From: Caldilineaceae bacterium | GTDB lineage: Bacteria; Chloroflexota; Anaerolineae; Caldilineales; Caldilineaceae | Direction: 5' to 3' | Assembly: GCA_028819675.1 (NCBI GenBank) | Contig: JAPPKT010000214.1 | Span: 1,708-18,239 of the forward strand | DNA: 16,532 nucleotides | Shown here: one piece after another, positions 1 through 6,778 of the stretch | How positions within the stretch are numbered: the first letter of the stretch is position 1 | How the letters are laid out: every line of letters starts with the position of its first letter | Program-made: the position numbers and the translations under genes | The notes under the pieces: model-generated | The model's input: the letters and a program-made list of their open reading frames with translations, nothing else | Database searches by the model: none | Told to the model about the DNA's origin: nothing

Positions 1-205
1 CGCGGAGGGGCGCGGAGAACTTCCTAACAACTTTTGTCCACGGAGGAACACGGAGGGACACGGAGAACTGCTTTTTGTCCGCGGAGGACGCGGAGGGGCG
101 CGGAGAACTTCCTAACAACTTTTGTCCACGGAGGAACACGGAGAGACACGGAGAACTGCTTTTTGTCCGCGGAGGACGCGGAGGGGCGCGGAGATAGGGG
201 AGGGG
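1..205. repeat. 88-bp tandem repeat (about 2.3 copies) of the CGGAGGACACGG-type dispersed element
   Basis: The segment starting CGCGGAGGGGCGCGGAG recurs at positions 1, 89 and 177, an exact 88-bp period with only about one substitution between copies. Each unit joins a 'GCGGAGGACGCGGAGGGG' module and a 'CCACGGAGGAACACGGAG' module with short T-rich spacers. Both modules have an inner 9-10 bp beat (CGGAGGACA / CGGAGGAACA / CGGAGA). The block gives open frames in several phases that read like STEEHG and CPRRTRRG; I take these as artefacts. Related blocks occur at 1851-1930, 6286-6660, 14311-14635 and 15904-16200, all in the same orientation. Confidence 0.9.
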
Positions 206-331
206 GAAGATGGAGGAGGGATTGGACTGGCCGGGTTGCTGCGGTTGCGGCGGGGGCTTTGGGGTGGGTTTCATTTTGGTCTGCTTTTGTCATTGGATGG
301 GAGGCGGCTGAGAGTACAGACGGGGGAGGCA

Positions 332-1594
332 CTATTCTTCGCCGTCCTTTGGACCGTAGAGAAGCTTCAGCATCACATCTTCACTTTCTTCCTCTTCGCG
401 CAACATCTGGATGGCCTCTTTGTCGACCTGGGCGGCGAGGAGAAGGTCGCGGTGTTCATCGACGGATTTGCCTGCTATGGCCTCGTGCTGGCGCCAGAAG
501 GATTTGAGGAGGCTGCCCTGATGGCGGAGGAGAGTCGAGAGGCCCTGACGCGCGGTTGACCGGTCCATGCTGCCGATGCCGGCTTTTTCGATGGCGCTGG
601 ATGCGCCGAGCAGACCCTGGAGATGCGCTTCGAAGGCCTTGTCGTGGAGGAGCCGGAGTCGAAGCTGGATGCGGGCGAGGGGGGCGCCGGCGTGGTGGGC
701 GTCGTAGGCGGCGGCGCGCTCTTGCCAGTTCCATCTGCGGGCGGTGTTGGCGAGGGCGGACTTTTGGCGGACTCCAGCCATTTTGGCCACCTGGGCGGTG
801 GATTGGAGAAACTGCAGGCCCAGGTAGATCTGGAACCAGTAGTATTGCTGGTCCGATTCTTCGGGCTGCCGGCGCCACGGCTCGGTCTGGGAAGGGTCCT
901 CTTCGGACTTTTGTTTGGGACCATCGACTATGGGATCGTGCTCAAATTCCGTGGGGCCGAACATCGCTTCCCACTCCAGTCTGAACAGTTTAGCGGCATA
1001 AACGATCCTTCTGTCCAGGACCATGCCGCGTAGCCGGCGTTCGTTGATCTTGAGGGCGGCGTTTTCTTTGCGGCGGGCTTCTACGAGGGTGAGCAGGCCG
1101 CGCAGGTAGTGGAGGAGGGAGGGCAGGTTGCGGCGGGCCTCGGCGCGGTCCAGTTTGTCGATTTCAGCGCGGGACAGGGCACGGGAGGTGTCCTGCAGGC
1201 CGGTGAAGTGGGCCGTGTAGGCGGTCTCCCTGAGCAGCTGTTCGCCCCACTCTACGCGGAGGACGAGGAACTGGTCCTCCTGACGGGCTGCCTCGGCGAG
1301 GCGTTCGGGCCAGCGCCACTGGTTGGCGGCCCTGGCGATGAGCCTGGTGTTGGGTCTGAGGCCGGCAATTTCGGCGACGGTGGCATGGCGGCGCGGCAGG
1401 GGGAGAGTGACCCAGATTTGGAACCAGCGGTATTGTTCGAGGGGTTCGCCGGGCTGGCGGTCACATGGCTGGGACCGGCTGTTGACCTGGGCAATGGCGT
1501 CGTCCAAGGTCGGGAGGTTGTCCCAGTCGATGTTGTATTCGCTCAGTTCGGGAGCGATTTTGTCGACCAGGGCCTGCATTTCGGTGTTATTCAT
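332..1594 (-). CDS. Protein with duplicated terminase-small-subunit-like module
   Basis: The product is 420 aa. I chose the ATG at 1594 because AGGAGAAA lies 6 nt upstream; an in-frame ATG 27 nt further out lacks this. The protein is an internal duplication. Residues 43-104 and 238-300 both follow a pattern of RQPxE, a Y-x-W-F-Q-I core, a helix-turn-helix-like stretch with VAxxAGxR, then a W-x-W-x-ERxA close. Each copy is followed by a related helical stretch (119-171 and 315-366) with an AHxxGL motif and a DRxxAR motif. The W-x-W-x-x-RA-x-A-x-D module is familiar from phage terminase small subunits and related DNA-binding proteins. Here it is doubled, and no large terminase or other phage gene is visible. 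DNA binding is an inference from the family; the real role is unknown. The C-terminus is acidic. No signal peptide is seen, so it is probably cytoplasmic. Confidence 0.8.
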   Translation of the reverse strand: MNNTEMQALVDKIAPELSEYNIDWDNLPTLDDAIAQVNSRSQPCDRQPGEPLEQYRWFQIWVTLPLPRRHATVAEIAGLRPNTRLIARAANQWRWPERLAEAARQEDQFLVLRVEWGEQLLRETAYTAHFTGLQDTSRALSRAEIDKLDRAEARRNLPSLLHYLRGLLTLVEARRKENAALKINERRLRGMVLDRRIVYAAKLFRLEWEAMFGPTEFEHDPIVDGPKQKSEEDPSQTEPWRRQPEESDQQYYWFQIYLGLQFLQSTAQVAKMAGVRQKSALANTARRWNWQERAAAYDAHHAGAPLARIQLRLRLLHDKAFEAHLQGLLGASSAIEKAGIGSMDRSTARQGLSTLLRHQGSLLKSFWRQHEAIAGKSVDEHRDLLLAAQVDKEAIQMLREEEESEDVMLKLLYGPKDGEE

Positions 1595-1619
1595 GGTCTT
1601 TCTCCTATGAGCGGACAAC

Positions 1620-1649
1620 AAAAAAGCGCCCGCCTATCAACGGCGGCGC
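1620..1649 (-). terminator. Intrinsic-terminator-like hairpin in the 5' leader of the 332-1594 gene
   Basis: On the minus strand an 8-bp stem with one bulged base (GCGCC/GGCGC plus GCC/GGC around a 7-nt loop) is followed directly by six T residues. It ends only 25 nt before the ATG of the downstream gene. It lies between a good promoter (1784-1812) and that gene, so it could be an attenuator. The alternative is the terminator of the upstream small gene, but that gene ends about 400 nt earlier. Confidence 0.6.
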
Positions 1650-1783
1650 CGGGGGAGCTGGATGGGAAAGCTCGCGCGGCTGTGCCGTGAATGAAGCGGA
1701 GCGCCTGGGAAAGACCAGGGGGTCCTGGGGTTCAGTTGGGGCCGGCCGGGTGTGGGTTGAGTTCGGAGGCCAGCCTGTAAGCA

Positions 1784-1812
1784 AGAATACACGAGAAATT
1801 GAGAGTTGTCAA
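1784..1812 (-). promoter_or_regulatory. Sigma70-like promoter for the 332-1594 gene
   Basis: Minus strand TTGACA (1807-1812), a 17-nt spacer, then TATTCT (1784-1789). Both boxes match the consensus well. The implied leader is about 180 nt and contains the hairpin at 1620-1649. Confidence 0.6.
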
Positions 1813-1850
1813 CCCCTGAATTACAGGGGAAAAGCGAGGGAAGGGCGAAG

Positions 1851-1930
1851 GGCAGTTTTTGGTAGTCAGTTTTTAGTGAACTGCGACTGCTTTTGTCCGC
1901 GGAGGGGCGGGGAGAGTTGCTTTTTATCCG
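1851..1930. repeat. Dispersed repeat: GGCAGTTTTTGGTAGTCAG element plus one CGCGGAGGGG module
   Basis: This intergenic stretch begins with GGCAGTTTTTGGTAGTCAG, continues with TTTTTAGTGAACTGC, and ends in a single GTCCGCGGAGGGGCG module. The same two-part arrangement recurs near 14311, 14429, 14537 and 16071. I see no gene in 1813-2046. Confidence 0.8.
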
Positions 1931-2046
1931 GGACTGGGGTAGGAGGAGAGCTTGCAGCCGGCGGATGATGGTAAGATACAGACCAGACAGGGGTGGGGGC
2001 GGACAGGGGAATGTTGCGCGCAATGTCCGCGCTTCATGACTTGCTA

Positions 2047-2238
2047 TTACGATATCGCCATGCTGACTATTATCGAGGCTATGGCCGACGCGATGGTTGC
2101 AATTCCAATTCCTGCCCCAATAAACCACTTTATCAGGTCAACTTGAAGTCTCTCTATGTCAGCTTTTGTCGCCAAGTGATCGTAGGCGCCTTCCAGTCTT
2201 GCAAGCCTTTCGCCATGTTCAGTCATGTTGGTCGTCAT
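2047..2238 (-). CDS. Small coiled-coil protein with C-terminal membrane anchor
   Basis: The product is 63 aa. The ATG at 2238 is preferred over one 12 nt upstream because GAGGGAAACT precedes it. Residues 5-35 are charged and heptad-like (EHGERLARLEGAYDHLATK). Residues about 36-60 are a hydrophobic Gly/Ala/Ile helix that should span the membrane, leaving almost nothing on the far side. The LATKADIERL stretch resembles short DUF1640-type or XhlA-type proteins, which have a coiled coil followed by one membrane helix. That likeness comes from memory and is not proof of function. The gene has its own promoter about 35 nt upstream and a paralogue at 2457-2687. Confidence 0.75.
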   Translation of the reverse strand: MTTNMTEHGERLARLEGAYDHLATKADIERLQVDLIKWFIGAGIGIATIASAIASIIVSMAIS

Positions 2239-2273
2239 AGTTTCCCTCATATTACGTCAAAGATTGTGGGCAC

Positions 2274-2302
2274 AAAATAGCCTACGAGAACTGATTTGTC
2301 AA
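2274..2302 (-). promoter_or_regulatory. Sigma70-like promoter for the 2047-2238 gene
   Basis: Minus strand TTGACA (2297-2302), 17-nt spacer, TATTTT (2274-2279). The implied 5' untranslated region is about 30 nt, just enough for the ribosome binding site. Confidence 0.65.
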
Positions 2303-2335
2303 CCCAGTCTCAAGAGTGGCAGTTCGGATTTCCGG

Positions 2336-2412
2336 GCGAAGGGCGAACGGCAGGGGAAGGGCAGGGGAACAGCAGGGGGGAACGGGGAGCTGCTTTTTGT
2401 CTGCGGAGGCGT
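2336..2412. repeat. Degenerate copy of the dispersed repeat
   Basis: GGGCGAAGGGCGAACGGCAGGG, then a G-rich stretch, then GAGCTGCTTTTTGTCTGCGGAGGCG. This matches the join of the GGCAG element and the CGCGGAGG module seen elsewhere, but is eroded. Confidence 0.5.
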
Positions 2413-2456
2413 TTTGCGCTGCGGTTTTGCCGGTCCAGGAGGGGTTGCTTGGGGAG

Positions 2457-2687
2457 TTAGTTGGGGAGGCGTGAAAGAATGTTGAGTTGGACGCTGAGTA
2501 ATGTTGCCATTGAAGCTATTCCTACACCAACGATCCAGATCACGGTCTTGAGGGTTGCCTTAGACACGTCATCTTTGGTCGCCAAGTGTTCATAGGCGCC
2601 CTGCAATTCGCTTGTGCTCTTGGTTAAGTCGTCTACTCTGTTTTCGAGCCTGTTGATACGGTCTCCATGTTCGGACACTGCTACCAT
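2457..2687 (-). CDS. Small coiled-coil protein with C-terminal membrane anchor (paralogue of the 2047-2238 product)
   Basis: The product is 76 aa. It starts at ATG 2687, preceded by GGAGGATAAAGG. The N-terminal half is charged and heptad-like (EHGDRINRLENRVDDL). It shares with its neighbour EHGxRxxRLE followed by a GAYxHLATKxD motif. Residues about 46-71 form one hydrophobic helix. Because the coil is longer than in the 63-aa copy, an old tandem duplication with divergence is likely. It probably has a single-pass membrane topology and may oligomerise through the coil. A plausible promoter lies at 2728-2756. The specific function is not known. Confidence 0.75.
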   Translation of the reverse strand: MVAVSEHGDRINRLENRVDDLTKSTSELQGAYEHLATKDDVSKATLKTVIWIVGVGIASMATLLSVQLNILSRLPN

Positions 2688-2727
2688 CCTTTATCCTCCA
2701 TTTGGTAGGCTACCTGAGTGTGAGGAG

Positions 2728-2756
2728 ATGGTACCACAATGTAAGGGGGGTGTAAA
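2728..2756 (-). promoter_or_regulatory. Possible sigma70-like promoter for the 2457-2687 gene
   Basis: Minus strand TTTACA (2751-2756), 17-nt spacer, TACCAT (2728-2733). The match is weaker than for the neighbouring gene, but position and spacing fit. Confidence 0.4.
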
Positions 2757-3134
2757 CGGCTGGGGAACAGCAGGGGTTAGGGGCGAGGAGGTAGGGGGAA
2801 GGTGGAAAAAGGGGAGCGTTTGTATGAGAGGTCTTATTAGCTTGGGCAAAGTCTGAGGTGGGATGTGGCCGGGGTTGGCGGCAGTGTGGGAGGCTGGCAG
2901 GCAAGGGGTGGCGCCGGGTCATCTGGGCACCCCGCCAGGCTGGTATAAATTTATATATTATTTATTTGAAATTCTTGTATCATGCAGGGTGCCAAGGACG
3001 CGGCGCCCTTGGCGTTGGAGGCTTGCAGGGTGGCGTTGTGAGGGCCGGTGGACAGGGGTGCGTGAATGACAAATGCCGGGGTTGAAGGGCACCCACAAGG
3101 GGTGCCCCTACAGATGGTGTGCGGGACAGCGTGG
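2757..3134. other. Intergenic region with an AT-rich palindrome and two GC hairpins
   Basis: I support no gene here. At 2944-2955 there is a perfect 12-bp palindrome, TATAAATTTATA, inside a roughly 40-bp AT-rich island. At about 2992-3014 GCCAAGG pairs with CCTTGGC. At 3087-3107 GGGCACCC and GGGTGCCC form a perfect 8-bp stem over a 5-nt loop, immediately 3' of the decayed family gene. The last looks like a dispersed palindromic element rather than a terminator, as no T-run follows. Confidence 0.6.
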
Positions 3135-3452
3135 TTACCACTGTTCGTGTCTTACGTTGTGTGGGGGGTCTATGGTGAAGAAGTAGGGTTTGTCGAAGTC
3201 GTGCGGCGGTCTGTCGGCGTAGAAGGCGCTGACGCGGAGCTTGTTGTCGGAGGGTATGTACTGGACTGCGACGGGATAGCCGGTGCCGGGATTGAAGCCG
3301 TCGTATAAGGTGACGGGGTCGGCGGGATAGTTGCTGGCGAGGATGCCGCATTCGTCGAAGAAGGGACCGATGGCGCCGTCGCGGGAGATGAAGTAGACGT
3401 GGAGACCGGTGCCGGCCTGGCTGAGCTGGATGGGCGCGGCAGCATGGAGCAT
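3135..3452 (-). pseudogene. 5'-truncated member of the secreted H-x-x-W family
   Basis: The 105-residue frame covers almost the whole conserved C-terminal domain of the family: LHAAAPIQLS near the start, YFISRDG, LYDGFNPGTG, KLRVSAFYADRPPHDFDKPY, and the terminal HEQW. It is closest to the product at 7845-8450 (RPPHDFDKPY is identical). It lacks the signal peptide, the linker and the WPP motif; upstream the frame is cut by a TGA near 3486. No ribosome binding site precedes the first ATG. SRDGAIGP is shorter than in paralogues. It is therefore likely a relic, although a short cytoplasmic product cannot be excluded. A degenerate promoter-like TCGACAAATCAG upstream resembles the real one at 2297. 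Confidence 0.7.
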
Positions 3453-3549
3453 GATGGCTTTGGGGACAGAGGCTAGGAATCACCGATGTCTTCGCCTGAT
3501 TTGTCGACTCGGGGAGCTGTGTGAACAAACTCTCTCTAGTTTTTCAGCT

Positions 3550-3657
3550 TCATCCATTAATGAGATTCATTGCTTCCTGGAGCGTTTTAGATACGTCACT
3601 GAGGGTTGCAGCAGTGGCCTGGTCTAGTTTAGCAGGCCCTGCGTGGACCTGCTCCAT
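3550..3657 (-). other. 35-codon open frame just downstream of the metallopeptidase gene
   Basis: It starts at ATG 3657, 31 nt beyond the metallopeptidase stop, and ends in TGA at 3550. The sequence is amphipathic (LDQATAATLSDVSKTLQEAM). There is no convincing ribosome binding site. The same frame stays open upstream into the metallopeptidase gene. It could be a remnant of a longer helical protein or chance; I do not claim a gene. Confidence 0.2.
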
Positions 3658-3688
3658 AGTTAAAAAACATTCGTAAATTTCAGGATCC

Positions 3689-6157
3689 TTAATTTTCGTC
3701 CTTTGACAGGTGGGTGCCGGACCTGAGGCATATCTGTTGGGTCCAGACGAAGTTGGGGGCGAGGGCCAGTGAGATACCGGAGAGGTCGCCTCTCGGTATG
3801 GCATATTTGGCGGCGCGGCGGGAGGGGATGTTTTCTACTTTGCCGCTGGCGCTGCTGAGGTAGCCGGTGGGACAGGCGCCGGCTGCGCCGGCGGCGACGC
3901 CCAGGATAAAGTGGGATTCTAAGTCGCTTTCTCCGGTTTCCCTACTCACGAGCCTTTGGACCGCTGCCAGACGGGGTTTGCTAACTGAAACAACAAATTC
4001 GCCGCCGGCCGTTGTGGGCAGAGTATCCTCAGCGAAGCGCCAGTAGTAAGGGGAAATCTCAGGTACGACTCGTACATCGGTCACTACGGAGATGCCGGAC
4101 AAGGGGTTTCCCGCCGGTCCGGTTACCGTCCCCAGCACTCTGAAAAAGACTGGATTGCAGTCGGGCAGGGCGGCGTCACCGAACACCTCTTCAACCAAAC
4201 TGACGGCTCGCGGGTCGTAGTCAGCGAGTTTCGATACGTGCGCAGGCGTCCGGACCAGGCCGGTCAGCATATCGGGCAGAAACCAGAAGGTTACGGCTTC
4301 GGCCCAGTATTCGCGGGGGTTGGTGGCAGCGTAGGCGTCCTGATAGAGGCCGGCGGCGATGGCAGCGTAATAGGCACTCTCAACGCGGGGCATGAAGCTT
4401 GGATCGTAAACAGCAGGGCCGGGCAGCCGGAAGGAGAGCGTGTAATCAACCAGATGAGCAAATTCGTGGACAAAGATGACGTTGCAATAGGGCAGGAATG
4501 CGGGCGCGACTCCGATGGCTTCAATTACCAGCAGCACCTCCCCGGTGGATCTGTCAGCTAAACCTCTGATGCTTGCGATTCCGGCGTCATTCGTGCAGCG
4601 GCCAGGCGGGAGCTCGTCTCTGAGCTCGGGAACCTGGTAGGGTCCTCTGCAACCGTCGTCCTCGTATATGATGACGCGAAATCGATTGGCAGCCATGTTT
4701 GCGAGCAGATCGGGGCGGTTGGAAAGCATGGCGAAGATGATTTCGCGTGCGTGATAGAGCTCGGCATCGTCGACATCGGAGGAGGCAATCACGGGTATGC
4801 CGCCAGCGTCCAAGTACTTACGGTAGTAGGGTTCCAGTCCGAGGGAGGGCGGGGGCGGCGCCACATGCTGCGGTGTTTGCGACGCGGCAGGCACGGTTGC
4901 TGAGGCATAGTCCAGCTGCCAGTCCCCCTCTTGGCCGGCCGCGTTGACTGCTTGGATGGTGTAGTGGTATGTCCTGCCGGCGGTCAGGCCGGTGTGCCTG
5001 TATGAAGTGCCGCTGACGCCGTCTCCTGTTAATGGTTCCCAGTCGGGCAGGGGGTCCCACCATACGTCCAGACGGTAGCGCACGGCGCCGGGCACAGGAT
5101 CCCAGCGCAGTTCGATCGCGCCGTCCCGGTATTCGGCGGTCAACACGGGCGGCGTGAGAGGGAATGTGACCGGCGGTGAAGTTGCCGTCGGCCCCCCGGT
5201 CGCGGTTGGCGAAGGGCTTGCGACCGCCGTCGGGGTGAGTGTCGGTGACGGCTGCGTGGATGTCGGCGTGGGTGTCGGAGAAGGCTGCGTGCCTCCGGGC
5301 GCGGCGGGCGCGGTCGCCGAGGCATAGTCCAGTTGCCAGTCGCTTGTCTGGCCGGCCGCGTTGACTGCCTGGATTGTGTAGTGGTATGTTCTGCCGGCGG
5401 TCAGGCCGGTGTGCCTGTATGAAGTGCCTGTGACGCCGTCTCTTGCTAATGGTTCCCAGTCGGGCAGGGGGTCCCACCATACATCCAGATGGTAGCGCAC
5501 GGCGCCGGGCACAGGGTCCCAGCGCAGCTCGATCGCGCCGTCTACGACTGCTGCGGTCAGCACGGGCGGCGTGAGGTCGGATGTGACCGGCGGTGAAGTT
5601 GGCGCCGGCCCCGCGGTCGCGGTTGGAGAAGGGCTTGCGACCGCCGTCGGCGTAGGTGTCGGCGTGGACGTCGGCGTGAGTGTGGGAGACGGCTGCGTAT
5701 TATCAGGCGCGACCGGGACGGTCGCCGAGGCATAGTCCAGTTGCCAGTCGCTTGTCTGCCCGGCGGCGTTGACGGCCTGGATTGTGTAGTAGTATGTCCT
5801 GCCGGCGGTCAGGTCGGTGTGCCTGTATGACGTGCCGGTGACACCGTCTCCTCCTATCCGTTCCCAGTCGGGCAGAGAGTCCCACCATACGTCCAGTTGG
5901 TAGCGCACGGCGCCGGGCACTGGGTCCCAGCGCAGCTCGATCGCGCCGTCTCTGTACTCGGCGGTCAGTTCCGGTGGGATCAGTCTGTTGTCTGAGGCCT
6001 GGCGCTGTGGGTCGTCTGCAACTGAGGCGTTGGCGACTGAGGCAGATGCGAAATGGACGGTCAGCAGAATGAAGGCGAAGGCCAGGGCCGCCGCGGCCGC
6101 GAGCGTGTGGAGAGGAAGAGACGGTGTGTGTGAAGGACGTGCTCTGAATGGATACAT
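3689..6157 (-). CDS. Secreted FnIII-repeat zinc metallopeptidase (lethal-factor-like gluzincin)
   Basis: The product is 822 aa. I start it at ATG 6157, which gives a signal peptide (hydrophobic 19-38, ASAS cleavage region). The frame stays open to 6592, but that extension only translates intergenic repeats. No strong ribosome binding site is seen. Order: FnIII about 60-148, 197-286 and 337-424, joined by TPTPTP/SPSPTAT linkers; a peptidase region about 440-665; then a carboxypeptidase-regulatory-like beta domain about 672-727 (GTVTGPAGNPLSGISV). The peptidase motif is HEFAH (564-568), followed by Y609 and E616 in YAATNPREYWAEA. Anthrax lethal factor has HEFGH with Tyr728 and Glu735 as ligands; the Tyr-to-Glu gap of 7 is the same and the His-to-Glu gap is 48 against 45. 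Zinc peptidase activity is therefore likely; the substrate is unknown. Presumably extracellular. Confidence 0.85.
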   Translation of the reverse strand: MYPFRARPSHTPSLPLHTLAAAAALAFAFILLTVHFASASVANASVADDPQRQASDNRLIPPELTAEYRDGAIELRWDPVPGAVRYQLDVWWDSLPDWERIGGDGVTGTSYRHTDLTAGRTYYYTIQAVNAAGQTSDWQLDYASATVPVAPDNTQPSPTLTPTSTPTPTPTAVASPSPTATAGPAPTSPPVTSDLTPPVLTAAVVDGAIELRWDPVPGAVRYHLDVWWDPLPDWEPLARDGVTGTSYRHTGLTAGRTYHYTIQAVNAAGQTSDWQLDYASATAPAAPGGTQPSPTPTPTSTQPSPTLTPTAVASPSPTATGGPTATSPPVTFPLTPPVLTAEYRDGAIELRWDPVPGAVRYRLDVWWDPLPDWEPLTGDGVSGTSYRHTGLTAGRTYHYTIQAVNAAGQEGDWQLDYASATVPAASQTPQHVAPPPPSLGLEPYYRKYLDAGGIPVIASSDVDDAELYHAREIIFAMLSNRPDLLANMAANRFRVIIYEDDGCRGPYQVPELRDELPPGRCTNDAGIASIRGLADRSTGEVLLVIEAIGVAPAFLPYCNVIFVHEFAHLVDYTLSFRLPGPAVYDPSFMPRVESAYYAAIAAGLYQDAYAATNPREYWAEAVTFWFLPDMLTGLVRTPAHVSKLADYDPRAVSLVEEVFGDAALPDCNPVFFRVLGTVTGPAGNPLSGISVVTDVRVVPEISPYYWRFAEDTLPTTAGGEFVVSVSKPRLAAVQRLVSRETGESDLESHFILGVAAGAAGACPTGYLSSASGKVENIPSRRAAKYAIPRGDLSGISLALAPNFVWTQQICLRSGTHLSKDEN
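4886..5980 (-). repeat. Three recently duplicated FnIII-coding repeats (periods 408 and 417 bp)
   Basis: The three FnIII modules of the metallopeptidase gene are close copies at DNA level. The segment CGGTCAGG (plus strand) recurs at 4981, 5398 and 5806. Over about 150 bases the first two copies differ at only a handful of positions. The protein core GAIELRWDPVPGAVRY is unchanged in all three. The Pro/Thr linkers between them vary in length. Confidence 0.85.
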
Positions 6158-6285
6158 CGGGAACCCGGTTCTGTTCGGCGTGTTCGTCAATGGAGACGAT
6201 GCAGAGGCGCCGATTGTTCGCAGTTTTACCACAGAGCGGGGAAAATGCACAGATTTTTGGGGGAACGGCGGGGGGAACTGCTTGA

Positions 6286-6660
6286 ACTTCCTTTTTTCCA
6301 CGGAGGACACGGAGGAACACGGAGAACTGCTTTTTTGTCCGCGGAGGACGCGGAGGGGCGCGGAGAACTGCGGAACATCTTTTTCCACGGAGGACACGGA
6401 GGGGCGCGGAGAACTGCTTGAACATCTCTTTTCCACGGAGGACACGGAGGAGCACGGAGAACGGCTTGAACATCTTCTGTCCACAGAGGACTCGGAGGAA
6501 CACGGAGAGCTGTTCTTTTGTCCGCGGAGGACGCGGAGGGGCGCGGAGAACTGCTTGAACATCTTCTGTCCACGGAGGACTCGGAGGAACACGGAGAACT
6601 GCTTTTTTTCCGCAGAGGACGCGGAAGGGCGCGGAGAACTGCCTGTTGTCGCGCTGAGAC
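6286..6660. repeat. Large block of about eight CGGAGGACACGG-type modules
   Basis: About eight modules of 40-50 bp alternate between two types, CCACGGAGGACACGGAGGA and CCGCGGAGGACGCGGAGG. They are separated by spacers such as AACTGCTTGAACATCTTCTG. Substitutions are scattered (for example CACAGAGGACTCGG). The block fills most of the 621-bp gap between the metallopeptidase gene and the next family gene. No gene is supported. Confidence 0.9.
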
Positions 6661-6666
6661 GCGAGG

Positions 6667-6748
6667 AGGGCGCCCCTGGGGGCGCCCTAACGTTGTGTCT
6701 GTAGTAAGTGTGATGGTCATCCGGGCGGCCGGGGGGAGGCGGCCGCCC
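6667..6748. other. Two GC-rich palindromes 3' of the 6779-7423 gene
   Basis: AGGGCGCC (6667-6674) pairs with GGCGCCCT (6681-6688), and GGGCGGCC (6723-6730) pairs with GGCCGCCC (6741-6748). Both are perfect 8-bp stems with short loops. They lie 3' of the family gene. Neither has a T-run on the minus strand, so they resemble dispersed palindromic units more than standard terminators. Confidence 0.6.
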
Positions 6749-6778
6749 TTTGGATAACGCTGTCTGCGGATGATTGTG

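Noticed and set aside
1..205. CRISPR array
   Set aside because: The 88-bp unit repeats as a whole, spacers are not unique, and there are no cas genes. It is a satellite of the dispersed module.
1637..2128. Minus-strand 163-codon frame between the first two genes
   Set aside because: It runs through a promoter, a terminator hairpin, repeat DNA and the 3' end of the 2047-2238 gene in another frame. The residues read like translated repeat.
6158..6592. N-terminal extension of the metallopeptidase frame to 6592
   Set aside because: It only translates the intergenic repeat block. The signal peptide follows the ATG at 6157, which fixes the biological start.
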